Positions 22,812-36,850 of a DNA stretch of 64,000 nucleotides are shown here, one piece after another. The translations under genes and the position numbers were made by a program. The notes below the pieces were generated by a model that was not told the origin of the DNA, did not search any database, and worked only from the letters and a program-made list of their open reading frames with translations. Source of the DNA: Cycas panzhihuaensis (lineage: Eukaryota; Cycadophyta); the NCBI GenBank assembly GCA_023213395.1, contig CM041465.1, positions 116,133,741-116,197,740 of the forward strand. Direction: 5' to 3'. The stretch's first letter is position 1, and each line of letters starts with the position of its first letter.

Positions 22812-23243
22812 GATCCGCATTTTGAGTTAGATTTATCATGTATGGGGAGATCAAGATCAAAGGTGAAGATTATAGATCTAACTTTATATACTTTGGGGTG
22901 ATCCTGACTCCACTTCTTTAAGAACTTAATACATAAGTTGGCCTCTCATCATCAATTTGCTTTGATTACAATTATATAGAGAGGAATTGCAGATTGCTCA
23001 ACTACTAGATGTTGAGAATTATCTAATAATTATTGATGTGAATTTATAAGAGGAGGGTGTTAGTAAAAAGTTAAATCCCATCATGGTATGATTGGGCACT
23101 CAATTAAAAACTCAACTTCAGTAACTATGGCTATGGAGATGGCCTCCCTAAGATTAGCAAGTGGTAGTTTGAGGTGTATTTCAATGTGATCATTGAGTCC
23201 ACACACATATATATATACATACGTACATACACACACATACATA

Positions 23244-24206
<963 letters not shown>

Positions 24207-24538
24207 TGTTAGAGTGGTATTATAACCACTCACTGACCAATGTAAATATGATAAAATATTGTGTAAATAGTATTGATATATATTGTGATGTATATATAAG
24301 TTGAGAAATGTAAATCCAAATATTAACATTTGAGGAACGTATGATCTATAAATATAGATTAGCGTCCATTATATTATACAATGTAGATTTGTAAAAATAT
24401 GATAATATATTTTATGGTATACTTTTCTTAAAAGGGCTCGCATGTAAAATATGTTTGTCCTATGTTCTTCTTTTGTTCTAGTATTTTGTGTGCATAAATG
24501 ATATGGCATCCTATCTAGATATTTGGTGTTTTCTAACA
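24207..24538 (+). repeat. 5' LTR of a Copia-B-like element
   Basis: 332 bp starting TGTTAGAGTGG and ending TTTCTAACA, directly followed by a primer binding site. It is related to the LTR at 20359. No matching 3' LTR was found in the window. Confidence 0.75.
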
Positions 24539-24550
24539 TGGTATCTAAGC
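24539..24550 (+). other. Primer binding site (initiator tRNA-Met type)
   Basis: TGGTATCTAAGC is one substitution and one ordering change from the usual copia PBS TGGTATCAGAGC, and it abuts the LTR end. Confidence 0.75.
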
Positions 24551-26339
24551 TATAAGAGGTGCAAAGTTAAGTGAATGTTAGGCAGAACATTCAATCATTG
24601 GTTACCAGGTAATATTGGGTCACCCTTTGAGGATTAGGTTATCCAACAACTAAAAGAATAGGCATGGATATGTAATGATTAGGTATAAATTTTAATGCCT
24701 TCTATTTTCTATTTTATAGAAATTATATGGTCTTGGAAGGTGTGTAGAGAAGTAGAAGGTATTATTTTAATTTATGCAGATGTTGGTGCCTTTTGGTTTT
24801 GAATTTGTAGCCCTTAGTTACTCAGTTACTGATTGTATTATCCTTTTTAAATCTATTGAAGGTGGTAGGTCTATTTATTTGAAATTGCCACTATGTTTGT
24901 AGTTGTGAAAGAGATTGTAGAGGAGATCTCTGAGATGAATCATAGCTAGCTACTAGTTCAGTGACAGTTTACTTCCCAAACCTTGAAGGAGATAGTTATA
25001 ATTTTTTATTGATACACAATGATAACCTTGTCTTAGAAAACCCACAATTATAGATGATTACAAAGAAAGAGCAACCTGGATCATGCATAGAGAACTATAG
25101 TTGAAGTATCATAAGATGTATTTGCATTGTTACAATCATTATAGAGATGTATAGAGATCACTCTCATAGAAAATATAGTTATAGGCCAGGCAAAATTTAT
25201 AGCTTATTAAGATACTTTCCATAGTTTATCATATGACTTATGAATTATATAAAGTCATGAATATTGGTTATGATATATTTGGTGATTATCATTAATATTT
25301 TATTCAAATGCCTATTGATTTAAAATTATCTATGTGATAAATAAAGTCACCTATAATATATTTATTTAATCACATTTAAATTTATGAATAATTTTAATCA
25401 TGTTGCCTCTTTTGTATTTTTGACTGATAAAATATGATTTAGGGTTGTGATTGATATATTAAATTATGAACAATTATTTTTATAATGTTTTTACATTGAA
25501 TACATTAATTGCCATTGCCATATTAAATCATCTATTGAATATAGATATATTCATAGGTCAATCGCCTATGCATTGATATTTTACACATTTGATATATATT
25601 CAATGGTCGTCTATTTTGATAATATGAATTCATGTTAATTTTTAAATTACCCAGCTAATTAATTTATATTCATTGCTTAGTCACCATTGATATATTATCA
25701 TCACCATTATCATGAAGCTACCCCATTAGTTTGAGTTATGATTGATCACCATTTTAATATACTTATTGTATAATAATATAAAGTCTTTGATTTATAATCC
25801 TTTATATAATTATTATCCTTTGAGAAATTACCCTTTAATTAATTAAATGTGATAAGGCATATATATTCATTGCCTTTGAAGTTATTATATGATGGATCAT
25901 TTCAAGTGGTAATATATGTAAGGGTTTATGCTTAGAATTTAAGATTGAATAAGGGTACTCCTTTTTCTTAAGTGGGCATATTATAGTAATTGTAACATAA
26001 CTAGACCTTTTCTTAGTACTAGTAAGTAGGAGCCACCAACAGGTTAAGGATTAATATCCTTATTAAGATTTATGCATGGATTGCTAAGTCATACAATAAG
26101 ATATAAGGCCGCTAGGGCCACTAATAGAATCATAAGGAAGAATACCCTTGCATGTGTATTTAAAGGATCAAACATCACTTGTAATGGTTATCATGTATTA
26201 TTATCTTGAAGAGAAAGTACTTTGGTACTCTTTTTGGTGATTTATAATTTATGATTTGTTTGCATACTTGTATTAATTTGACTTCACTTCTATTGATCTA
26301 CATTTACAAGGTCAAGTTTCTTAGGAAAAATACTCCAAG
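24551..26339. other. AT-rich remnant, probably interior of the copia at 24207
   Basis: No convincing gag or pol blocks could be read in any frame. 25200-25900 is dominated by ATTATAT-like sequence. Confidence 0.4.
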
Positions 26340-26351
26340 TAGTATTAGAGC
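26340..26351 (+). other. Possible second copia primer binding site
   Basis: TAGTATTAGAGC resembles TGGTATCAGAGC, with two transitions. If real, an LTR would end at about 26338. No LTR start could be fixed. Confidence 0.3.
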
Positions 26352-26844
26352 TACATTCACGATCGTGAGAGGTTGCCTACAATTTTTTTTTTTTTTTGTC
26401 CTGTAATATTAAGTACTCTCTCTACTTAGATAGAGATTAAGGAAAGACCTTCACTTACTACTCTCTCCATGGAGATTAAGGAATAGTACCAAGACATCTC
26501 AAGAGTCATAAGGGAAGGAAAATTTCTTCCCTTAGGTAATGGTAGTAATTTATTTTTCTACTTTTTGTCAAGTTTTTAGTTTCTTTATTTCAATTTCTAT
26601 ATTGAGTTGTATTCTAAAGGTAGATAACACCATTGGATGGCTATCCTTTCCCCTCCCACCTCTCTTTCTCAAGTAGATAACACCATTGTGTGGCTATCCA
26701 AGTAGTTATGTAGAGACCCTATACTAAGAGTCTCTAAATATCATAGGGATCTATCATTCTGGCTAAGCGCATCATGGCTTTTCCAACCCTTGCATAAAGG
26801 AGTAGAGATAATAGTCCTAAACCAAGCCTTAAATAGAGCTTGGC
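26352..26844. other. Unassigned sequence with a short direct repeat
   Basis: AGATAACACCATTG...TGGCTATCC occurs twice, near 26621 and 26674. Nothing else was recognised. Confidence 0.4.
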
Positions 26845-27168
26845 TATAAAAGTGTATCTCCATATACCTTTAGGTATATAGAAGGACTCCTTTAAGATCC
26901 TAAATCCTCCTTAGCATATGTAAATTATTGGTCACTAAAGTCTTGTAGTGCAGTGGTTAGCAGTTAGCACCATGAAGCTACCTACCCCAAACTTCTATAT
27001 TATGAGTTTATTGATAGGCCTATAAGACCAAGTACACCTCATCTAGTAGTTACTAGGATATATCTGATCATTTCCACCTTACTTCACTTACTCCATTTCC
27101 TAATTAGGATCATAAGATAGCACATATATTAGAAAAAAAAAAAAAGAAACAAAGAAAGAGACCAACTT
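26845..27168. repeat. Dispersed repeat R1, copy 2, left part
   Basis: It is alignable to 1321-1650, up to and including the A-rich run. The copy is cut at 27168 by Copia-D and resumes at 39767. The last five bases, AACTT, are the target duplication. Confidence 0.65.
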
Positions 27169-27563
27169 TGTTGGGGTTAATGCCTCTTACCTAACACCCC
27201 CACATTTAGAGCATGTGAGTACATACTATCTCATGGTAAGTTAATGTGAGTTTACTTTATTATGATTTATTATTATTTTAATGTTAAGTTATTATTTTAT
27301 ATTTATTTAAATTTAGAGGTTGAGGAGGTTTGCCTCCTCCTTCCCAAGTATATATCTTATGGGGTGCATGACCTTGGTGTTCTTCAACACCACCAACTAT
27401 TGGAAATTATGTTGTACTCTTCACAATGACTTAATGAAATGATGTTTTGAATATTGATCTTTAATATAGATTGAGTTATATATAAACACCTACTTGGCTC
27501 TCTCTCTTACATTCTTTAATTCTAATGTTATATCCAAAGCTATTAAACCTCTAATTTCTAACA
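27169..27563 (+). repeat. 5' LTR of Copia-D
   Basis: It starts TGTTGGGGTTAATGCC and ends AATTTCTAACA. It is aligned along its full length with 39372-39766. Confidence 0.95.
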
Positions 27564-27574
27564 TGGTATCAGAG
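27564..27574 (+). other. Primer binding site of Copia-D
   Basis: TGGTATCAGAG is an exact match to the copia initiator tRNA-Met PBS and is adjacent to the LTR. Confidence 0.9.
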
Positions 27575-30500
27575 TAAATCCTGGTGCATAGCTTATAGCT
27601 CTTCATTTGCTCAGTGAAAATGCAACATAAAACTACTCGTTGGACTCCTAGTAGGCTGATCTACTCAACAAAGAGAATAGTTTAAGATATCATCCTCTTT
27701 GCAAAGAGATATTATGATTTAAATTTATGATCATCAATATATTTAATAGTTTGTTCTTCATATCTTTATATGTATAAATATATTTTATTATTTGGACTTC
27801 CATTAGTATTGATCTAAGAAGATCTATTATGTGAAAGCTACATTTATTCATAGTTGTTTTCAGAAATCTTATGGTGCTTTGTATAAAAGATTCAAAGATC
27901 AACTGGAGGTAAACTCTAGTGAAAGTAAGATTCAAAACCAACATTTATTAAATATTTCATTTATTTTTGACATCATTTATTATATGGTTCTTGAGAAATA
28001 TTTGGTATTTTAATACTTAAAAATTATTTAATTAATATTTCTTCAGTATTTGTAGTCAAATCAATTATATTTAGCATAGAAATAGGCCATTTTAATTATT
28101 TTTTAAATTTATTTAATAAATATCCCATTTTCCATCATTTTCCACTATTTTTCAAGGGTTTTGCAAGGTTCTCTGACTTCAGTAGGCTGCTATAATCTCC
28201 ATGCTACATGAAACTTCAATAAGTAACTACTCATTCTAATCATGGCTAAGTCTACTTCATAAATAAAAAATCCATTTGTTATTTCATCCATCCCAAGTAG
28301 AGAAATCTCTCCTAGAGTGCAGAGTACTCCTTGGGTATGTGAAAACCCCACAGCTTTTTTCTTTGTTTCTTTCACCTTTTAATATCTCTTTATATTTAAC
28401 CTAGTGTGTAGGCTTAGGTGCCCTTTCTTAGTGGTTTTAAGAATCATTGGGCTCTCCAACAACCCTCCTTATACTTTATGATATACATTATTCTTTGGTG
28501 ATGTAGATCTTAAAAAGGGGGATATTTCCTGGTTGAGTTTATTATTATTTTGACTACTTGTCATCTTTATGTCTCCATTACTAATGTAGAGGCCACATGC
28601 ATCAACACAAAGCTTTATTTATAGTAACATCCCATTACTCACGTCCACGCTACCTTCTTTATTTGTTCCAGGCTTTGGTAACTACGTACAAAGAATGCTA
28701 GTGATCTAATGACCATCAAAAACTAGTATAGGGTACTAGCAAACTCTAAGAGCCTTCAAAAGGGAACAATAGTCTGAGGCAGCTTAATATCTTTATTGTA
28801 GTCAATAAGCTCCTCATCTTCAACCTCTATGATCTCTAAGTTGCCCTATAAATTAGGCAACAACGACTCTAACAGCTTTGAGACCTCTAAAAGAGGCATT
28901 AACAGTTGTATATAAAGAGGAGACCATCCAAATAGTTTACATATATTTAGTTCTTTTGTTCTAGTAGCTAATGAACTTCCTTTAAATGTGATTTAAACTA
29001 CATACCTCATCAATGCTCTAAAAGAGGATGCCATATAACTAAAAGGTATGAAACAATTCTTGTGCCCAGTCTTAACTACTTTGTTTGAGTTTTGAAACAT
29101 CCTCCTAAGTACACTGACTACCGCTTGTTATCAGGTTATTCTTGTTTTTTTGTAATTATAAATATATATTTTCTAACTATATTTCTCTATTTGATTGATA
29201 CACCCATTGTGTGATTGAATCGATATAGTTTAGATCGATTTTCAATCGTTTAATACAATTCTTAATTGACTGGTAATCATCATTTAATGGGCGATCCGTT
29301 CTTATTGATTTTTTTATTTTTTATAAAGTTTGATAACAATTTAACTATCTTTGATATATTTTTAGATCTATGAGCATGTGATTTAGCCTACCCCCCTTTG
29401 TTCTTTACTCTCAGTTGTATTAAGGTCCATGTGACCTCGCTCAAAGGGGCGAACCTTAATTTTTTTAAAGGTAAATTTAATTATTTTAGATTTTTAAAAT
29501 ATATATTACTTTTGATAATATTTGAGATTTAGAGCCCCATTTAGGGTTAGAAACTAGTCTCATGGGGCCTACATGTGACTAACAACCTAGTCTAAAGGGG
29601 CTAATCACATATATTTTTTCAAGCTTTCACTTTTATTAATACATAAAGAGGACTATTTGGTTTTTCTACTATATCTTCGCATTGGAAAGTTAGATTTTCA
29701 TAAAATTAGACTCGTTGGATTTGTATTTAAGAGATCTATAGTATAGAGTTATCTTTTACTCATTTTGAGTCTATTTTTGTAGCATTTAAGCTAGTCAAAC
29801 TTGACCTTTATTTACTGCACTTATTTCACTTACTATAAGAATGTCTCTTCACGGTTTCTTTAATATCTTGAGCTCTACAGCTCCAAATCACAAACTGTCT
29901 AAACTTTCTAAAAGATATTTCAGAGCTCTTCAGAATAGAATAGCTTTCATTTCACTTTAACTTCATTTTGTAGGTTGTTAAAGCTCCTCAAGTTAAAGTT
30001 CTAATTTAGTTCTACTTAGATATTTTAGTGATATTTTTGAACTAAAACCTTTTATAATTGAATATATTTGATTACTATGTATATTCTAGTCAATTATTAA
30101 TAATATTTGTTAATGTTTATTAGACTTATAAGCTATTTTATAGCTTTTTAGCAAGCTTTGGCTTTTGAAGCAAAAAGACCCCTTATTACACTCAAAACTA
30201 AAACTGAGTACTTCTTACCTTGGTATTTCATTTCTACTATATTTGAAGTTATCTTTAAGTTATTTTCTTACTTGATTAAGGAGATTCTATTGAATATTGG
30301 GGCTTATTTAAGGCCATTTTGCCTTCTTGTTTATTTATCAAGTATACTTTATTTTTCAAAAAGATTTCTTTAAAGAACTCATTCTTATCTTACTTATATT
30401 TCACCTAGAAGTATTTACAAACAAATTCTTATGCACTTAAGCTCTCTTTTCATAAGTTGAAGGAATTTTAAGTTGCACATTTTACATACTCCATAAGGTT

Positions 30501-30947
30501 TCTTATGCATTTTTGGTGGAAAAAAGTATAAGCATTGATTATTCATTTTGAAAAGGATTGATTAGTTCTCTAAAGGATTCATCTTCTTTATTTGAAAACG
30601 TTTTTAAGCATTTGGAAGATCATTGATTCATTTATAGATCCTTTATTTGATTTATTTGAAAAGCATTAAGAGTTACTTCAAGATTCTTTATTTAAGGAGA
30701 TTTGCTTGTTAAGACATCCTTGCATAAAAGCATTCAAATTGAAAGAGCATGAACATTATTTTAGATCTTAGTCTTTCAAGTAAGTTATTTATTTTATTGA
30801 TCAAATAAAAGGAGAAAGGATTGTATATTTACATCTACATTACTTCATTAAAAGAAATATTTCTTATGATTCAAAAGCTTTAAGGAGATATACTTATTTT
30901 GTTTAATACCAATTCATTCATTAAAGGTTATGATTAAGTAACTACAA
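27575..30947 (+). other. Long leader of Copia-D
   Basis: 3.4 kb between the PBS and the gag-like ATG with no recognised domain. A G-rich AAAAAGGGGGATAT near 28512 resembles a polypurine tract, so an old insertion may be hidden here. I found no LTR pair to prove it. Confidence 0.45.
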
Positions 30948-31198
30948 TGGCAATGATTGAGAACAACACTACGTTTCCCGTATTTGATGGGACAAATTTT
31001 TATACCTAGAGACGTATGTTAAAATTTCACTTTGTTAAAAATGACTTATGTTAAAAATGACTTATGAAAAATTGTAGAACATGGTTACTAAGTGAATGAA
31101 CCTAATTTGAGAGAAAACTTTAGAAAAGATAATGAAGCCTTAGTATTAATATTTTGTACCATAAATGATGATGTGTTCACTCATGTTAGTGATTTAAT
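30948..31198 (+). pseudogene. Copia gag N-terminal part (Copia-D), before the Copia-E insertion
   Basis: It starts MAMIENNTTFPVFDGTNFYT, the usual start of plant copia gag (a short leader, then the FDG-N-Y-W block, here with Trp as a stop), followed by RRMLKF. It ends with INDDVFTHVSDLI, where the HV-D block is expected. Copia-E is inserted at 31199 and the frame resumes at 38886. Gag would form the virus-like particle. A short duplicated stretch (GACTTATG twice near 31040-31065) may have added residues. Confidence 0.75.
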
Positions 31199-31496
31199 TG
31201 AAAAGAGTAGATCTATCCTTCATCTCCATACACTAAACACAAAGGCAAACATGGGAGCAAGAGAGACTTAAGAGAAAGAAAGTAGCTCTCACAAAATAGG
31301 GAGATAAGAATGAGCCTCCTCCATTGAGCTTTTGATTTTATATTGAGAGAGGGAGCATTGGAGTTAGGTAAAATGAAATTACACATAATGCAAATGAAAG
31401 TGCATTTCACTTAAGTGATTTAATTTAAAGTTCACTTAAGACCCTTTTTAGAAATAACCAACTAATATAATGAACTTGTGACATTAACCCTTTTCA
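31199..31496 (-). repeat. 3' LTR of Copia-E
   Basis: 298 bp, matched end to end with 38583-38880. It ends next to the polypurine tract. Confidence 0.95.
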
Positions 31497-31507
31497 ATCT
31501 CCCCCTT
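31497..31507 (-). other. Polypurine tract of Copia-E
   Basis: The minus strand reads AAGGGGGAGAT before TGAAAAGGG. Confidence 0.85.
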
Positions 31508-31899
31508 AATTATAGAAGGTTATTTCATCCTATTTTATTCTATCCTATGAGGTCTTCATTTAAGCCTCTTACAAAGCAAACTGCTATGACACTTTTATGA
31601 GAAACCCTCATGGGGAAGAAAACCCATAGGTTTTCTAATCTACTAACCTAGCTTAGGTGATTTATTAAATGAAGCCATATAACTAATTAGTACAATGAAT
31701 TTTATAGATGAAATCCACTGAGTCTCTATATACCACTTGGTCATCCCCCATTCCCTTTCGGGTCTTCACAGGTTTTGATTTTCTAAAATGATACAACCCT
31801 TATCCTTATGCGCCTATAAGGGGTTTTCACAAATGGGATAGAGTAGAGACTTACTCTTATCCTTCCGTGCCTACAAGGGGTTTTCACAAATGAGATAGA

Positions 31900-32470
31900 G
31901 TAGGATGGTCCTATTGTCATCTCCTTCAATCAGTTGGAGATGGAGGCCTTAAGACTAGGTTGCTTTTGGAACTATTCAAACTTCACCCTCTTCAATGGTT
32001 CGGTGAAGATATTATCCACTTGATCTGCTATGGGGCAGTACTCTAGTTGAATTATACCATCATGAACTAGTTCTCTAATCCTATGGACTTTCATACTTAT
32101 ATGTTTGGTACGATCATGAAATATAGGATTTTTAGCTATTTGGATTATAGATTGATTATCTACATGTAAACTAGTAGAACATGTCTAGGTGGCATTTAAT
32201 GTATTCAATAATTTCTAAACCATATCACCTCCTTGCTTGTCTTAGAAGCAGTAATATACTCAGCTTCAGTGATTGAGTCTGTAACTATCTTCTATCATCT
32301 GGATCTCCATGATATTGGTGTTGTTCCAAGAAATGTTACGTACCCAGATGTAGATCTTCCTATGTCTTTATCTCTAGCAAAGTTTGAGTCTATATATACA
32401 TAAAGTTTAAATTCTGCATTAGGTTCATATAATAGACCATATTTGCTACTCATCTTCAGGTACCTCAACA
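31900..32470 (-). pseudogene. Copia RNase H of Copia-E
   Basis: Minus-strand blocks: LYVYIDSNFARDKDIGRSTS (catalytic Asp in YIDSNFA), GYVTFLGTTPISW, TDSITEAEYITASKTSKEV (catalytic Glu), then a frame-shifted YM-DNQS-IQIA-NP segment and the RTKHI region. The C-terminal end toward 31700 is too decayed to delimit. It follows RT directly. Confidence 0.8.
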
Positions 32471-33480
32471 CTCGTATTACAACTTGCTAGTGATTCTGCT
32501 TAAGATTTATCATGAATCTTATAAGAATGCTGATAGAGTGTGCAATATATAGCCTTCTGTTGGTAGTATAAATGAGACTACCTATAAGTTGCCTGTAGAG
32601 TATTACGTCTACCTCCCTAGTGTCACCATCAACTAAGAGTTTAATATTAGGTTCCATAGGTGTATCCACTAGTCGAGCACCTTCCAACTGAAACTTTGTT
32701 AGAAAATCATTGATATAATTTTCTTCAGAGAGAAATATTTTTCCATTCTTTTGAGTTCAATTCCCAAGTAATATTTCATCAACCTAAGGTCAGATAATTC
32801 AAAAGTTTTAGCAAGGTTTTTCTTTAGCTAGCTAATTACCTATTCACTATTTCATATTATTAACATATCATTCACAAAGATTAAGAGGTAAGTGACTTTA
32901 TCATTTTGGTGCTTGATGGATAATGTTACATTAATATCTTGATAGTCACAAACCTCATATCTAAGTTATCTCATTCTTTCAAATAACTTGGTAAACCAAG
33001 CATGAGGGGCTTACTTTAGGTTGTACAAGGACTTTTTGAGCCTGCAAACCTTATGCCCCTGATCGACAATCTCATATCCTTATGGCTAAGCCATGTAAAT
33101 TTCTTCTTTAAGGTCCCCATTTAGAAATGCAGCCTTAACATCGAGTTGGTGGATTATCTAACCCTATTGAATAACCAAGGTTATAAGAGTTATGATTGTA
33201 GGCTACTTAGTTATAGGAGCAAATATTTCAGTGTAGTTGATGCCTTCCCTTTATGTGAATCCTTTTGCTACCAACCTCGCCTTGTGTTTTTCTAGGATGC
33301 CATTTGATCTGTACTTATTTTTGAACACCTATTTATTTTGAACTACCTTTCTTCCAAGTGGTAGATCAACAAGCTCCTATGTACCATTATTGATAAGATA
33401 TTGGTACTCTTCATTCATGGAATTTCTCTAGGCTGCATGCTTTACAACTTCTTGGTATGTTAGGTCTCTTCATTAAAAGC
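32471..33480 (-). pseudogene. Copia reverse transcriptase of Copia-E
   Basis: From high to low coordinate the minus strand gives VVQNK-RCSK, then GYSQ-EG-NY near 33240, a QLDVKAAFLNGDL-like segment near 33130, and LQAQKVLVQPKVS-like and FVNDMLI-like pieces near 32870-33030. It ends with VDTPMEPNIKLLVDGD and YRQLIGSLIYTTNRRLYIAH at 32487-32687. The last block is unmistakable copia RT thumb sequence. Stops are frequent, and the catalytic box is not cleanly readable. Confidence 0.7.
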
Positions 33481-33899
33481 AAGGTGCAATTCTGCCAGTT
33501 CAAGCTCAACAGAAAGTGATTCATGCATCCTTTCTCTATGGGTACTTCTAGTGCCAGTTTTGCCTACCTAATTTGGTTGCATGTCCTTATGTAACTGGTA
33601 GGCTTCACAAAAACCTTGAGTTAGAAATGAGGTTTTCATTTCCATAGCCCCTTCGTCTTCATTTTAATCCTGAAAAGGATTATGTGAAATGTTTGGTATA
33701 GAGGAAGTTGATGATGTTGGAGAAGATTGGCTAGCCACAAATGTTGGAGAAGATGACCTTTCTACTATGGCTTTGACTTTGTTAACTTGGCTATTTATAA
33801 ATGATGGTGCTGGATGTGTACACATTAGCTGGGAGTCATAGCTTGTATCCTTTGAGGCTCTATTGTCAGATTCCAAGATTTTGAGTAACTGTTGAGCAT

Positions 33900-34800
33900 C
33901 TCCCCCTCTAAATTTTGGAATCTAGACATAAAATTCAATAGCATCATTAAATTGGTATGAAGGCATCTTGGAGTCAAGTCTAAGTAATTGATCTTTAGTC
34001 TCTACAAAGATAACATCTCTAGTGATGATGATTTTATGCTATGAAGGTATGAAAACCTTGTACCCCTTTTTGTCCATAGAATATCCAACAAAGATGCTTT
34101 TGATGGCTCTATCTTGGAGCTTGTTTCTATGTTTCTCCAGAACGTGAGTATAACAAGTAGAGCCAAAAATTTTAAAGTAGGAGATAGAAGGGGTTTGTCC
34201 ATATTACATTTCATGTGGAGAGGTGCTGAGCTAGGAGGGATTAATAGTATTGATACAATACATAATAGTCCAGGTAGCTTCAGCCTAAAGATAGATAGGG
34301 ACATTCTTATATACCAACATAGCATGAGCCACATTCATGATGGTCATGTTCATGTGCTCGACAACTCTATTTTGTTAAGGTGTACCTACAACAGTGGTCT
34401 AATGTTTGATTCCATGTTGACGTATGTATGATTCAAACTCGTTAGAAGTGTACTCGCCACCATTGCTAGTCCTAAGTATTTTGATCTTAAATCTAGATTT
34501 ATTTTCCACACAGGCCTTCAAAGCTTAAAACATAGAAAAGGCTTCATCTTTCTTTGCAAGAAAAGCAACCCATACTTTCTTGGTAAAATCATTAATGAAA
34601 GTAATATAGTACCACTTCTGCTTGAGAGAAGGGATGGGTATAAGACTGTATATATCTAAGTATACAAGATGAAAAGGTTAGCTAGATTTCTATTGACTAT
34701 GAGAAAAGGGTTATCTATGAGATTTGACAATGATATATGCTTCGTATTTGAAGGGCTTAGAGGAGAGCCTAAGCATACTAGGAAGAGTGACATATAGTTC
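33900..34800 (-). pseudogene. Copia integrase of Copia-E
   Basis: Minus-strand fragments: ILVPLFLS-type strand near 34600, KYLGLAMVA near 34460 (the D-NGGE region, decayed), VVEHMNMTIMNVAHAMLVY near 34310-34370, and SYFKIFGSTCYTHVLEKHRNK near 34110-34190. The conserved tail is IFVGYSMDKKGYKVFIPS near 34040-34090. The region downstream to 33660 encodes a Ser/Pro-rich linker (SSSPTFVASQSSPTSSTSS), typical between copia integrase and RT. Confidence 0.7.
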
Positions 34801-34802
34801 TT

Positions 34803-35290
34803 TTAAATGGTCAATTTTGATATGCCCATATAATCATGCCATGGAGCTGCTTGGGATAACTTTTGAGGAGTCAAGGTTGTGGTAAAAGCAAAGTCATCAT
34901 CAACATAATTGGCTCTAGAGGATGGTGAGCTAGTTAGGTGAAAAAGTTTTTTATCAAGAATTCTTGTCATAACTACAATATTTAAAGGAGGGTGAATGAC
35001 ATAGAGAGTTTGATTATTTATAGTTACACTCAGATCAAATCCACAAGAGATAAGGGTAGATAAGGAGAGCAAGTTTTGCTTCAGAGTAGGAATATATAAA
35101 ACATCAACAAGGGTAAAATCTAGAAGGCCTAGGAATTTTGGGGAAACAGTTCCAAGTCCTTCAACTAACTGAGATGATTTGTTAGTTATGTATACAACAC
35201 CATGGACTTCAAAGTCAAACTCTTAAAAGAACTAACGATGACAAGTCATGTATTATGTTACTCTAGTATCCATGATCCATGATGAAGTAT
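34803..35290 (-). pseudogene. Copia protease and pre-integrase segment of Copia-E
   Basis: Near 35255-35285 the minus strand reads SWIMDTRVT, a damaged form of the SW-(L/I)DTGAT aspartic protease site. Downstream at 34803-35072 comes LSLSTLISCGFDLSV and NNIVVMT-type sequence with LFHL, matching the GAG-pre-integrase segment. Confidence 0.7.
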
Positions 35291-35499
35291 TTGAGATGGT
35301 ACTATTTGTAACTCTAAGTGGTGAAGGCAAAAGTGAATAATCATAGCCATAATGAGCCTTAATATACTCAGTAGATCTATCAATAATATTTGATGAAGTG
35401 GTCCCAATTCTTTGAAGGTGTGCATGAGCAAATTGCGTTCCACCAAAAGCATCTTCAAAAGAAGTATTATCAACATTATGTGCACCATGGCGTTATTAA

Positions 35500-36480
35500 T
35501 AACTTGGTGGTTTATTAGTGGTAGTTCTATAATTTTTGGCATAATGTCCTTTTCTATTACACCTTTATCACACAATTGTTTGATTTCTAGTCCCATAAGA
35601 AATATTGGTCTAGTTAGATTATCTCTAATTACTAGATGTAGGTCTAGGTTGATTATTTTAGCCTTGGCCTTGAGACTATTTTTGTTGGAGTTGAGGAGCC
35701 TGTTGACCAAGAGAACATTGTCTTTATTGTCTACCTCTTCTTCTTCCACAGGAATTACCACCTTCGAGAGAGTATTGACCTTGATTTTTAGTATAACATA
35801 GATCTTCTTCCACCTCGAAAACAGTATCAACTAGATCTGATATAATGGTAAAGTTGGTATCAAAGGTCTTATCAAATTCAATGAACTTATTAGCAAGAGC
35901 CTCGAGGTTTAGGGTCTTCAAAGTGCCACTAGATTGAAGACTTCTCAATAGATTTTTATAATCTAGGATATGGAGACATGACTAAATCAAGAAGACCCAT
36001 GTAATACATTGAGTTTTAAAATCTTTATCAATGGCTTGCTTGATTAGATGAAGGAGATTGATTATCTTATTTACATGTCCTTTCTGTATTTTCAATTTTT
36101 TCATCTTTAGTAGTAAGTGAATAAATTCTAAGTCTAATTTAGTGTTAAAGTTCTTCTTAATAACTTCAAGAACTTTCCATGCTATATCATGTACAACTTT
36201 ATCAATGAGATTATATAGGGAATAATTAGTGATAAACAGTATCCTTTCATGGATTTTATCATCATCAAGTTCCTATTAATATTTAGTTGTAGCTTCAGTG
36301 GGAGTAGTTGGAGCATCTCCTCCAGAAGCAGCTGAGGTAGTTGTAACAGATGGTGTAGGTTGCAAGTGATCTTTCCATAGACCTTCATACTTTACAATAT
36401 TTCTGATACTAGTGAACCACATATCCTAATTTTCTTTCTCTTTTAGAATGCAGTTCATATTTTTCTTGAACTATGAAGAT
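35500..36480 (-). pseudogene. Copia gag of Copia-E
   Basis: The minus strand holds LQSSGTLKTLNLEALANKF and ISDLVDTVFEVEEDL (35724-35948), preceded by a decayed alpha-helical region. Near 35540-35590 is a CCHC zinc knuckle remnant (CNRKGHYAKNY) with a one-base shift and the last Cys mutated. Zinc knuckles bind the RNA genome for packaging. The start near 36480 is uncertain. Confidence 0.65.
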
Positions 36481-36641
36481 ATGGTGTCTTTTGAGAAGGG
36501 AAGAAATGAACAAGGGACTATAAAAGTGATGGTAATAAATGACCAATCATTGTTTACAAATGGGAGATGTAATAAAGTAGTGTAGCAGAAGGAAGAAGAA
36601 GTGACAATGGTTGCTCAAAGATGAAGGGAGTAACTTAGAGA

Positions 36642-36850
36642 AAAGTCACCAACACTTATTACAAATATTAACCTGACGCTGTAGGAATATGAGAAGCACT
36701 ATGATGAAAATTAGCCACTAACACTTGTGGAAAATATTAACCTGATGCAACAGGAATATGAGAAGCACTATGATAAAAATTGGCCACTAACACTTATGGA
36801 AAATATTAACCTAATATAATAGGAATATGAAAAGCACTATGATTATGATT
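36642..36850. repeat. Three-copy tandem repeat, unit about 69 bp
   Basis: It sits in the Copia-E leader upstream of gag. Each unit contains CACTAACACTT, AATATTAACCTGA and AGGAATATGAGAAGCACTAT. Confidence 0.9.

Noticed and set aside
26340-26351. A further full copia element starting here
   Set aside because: Only a PBS-like dodecamer is present. No LTR start, gag or pol could be tied to it, so it is listed as a possible PBS only.
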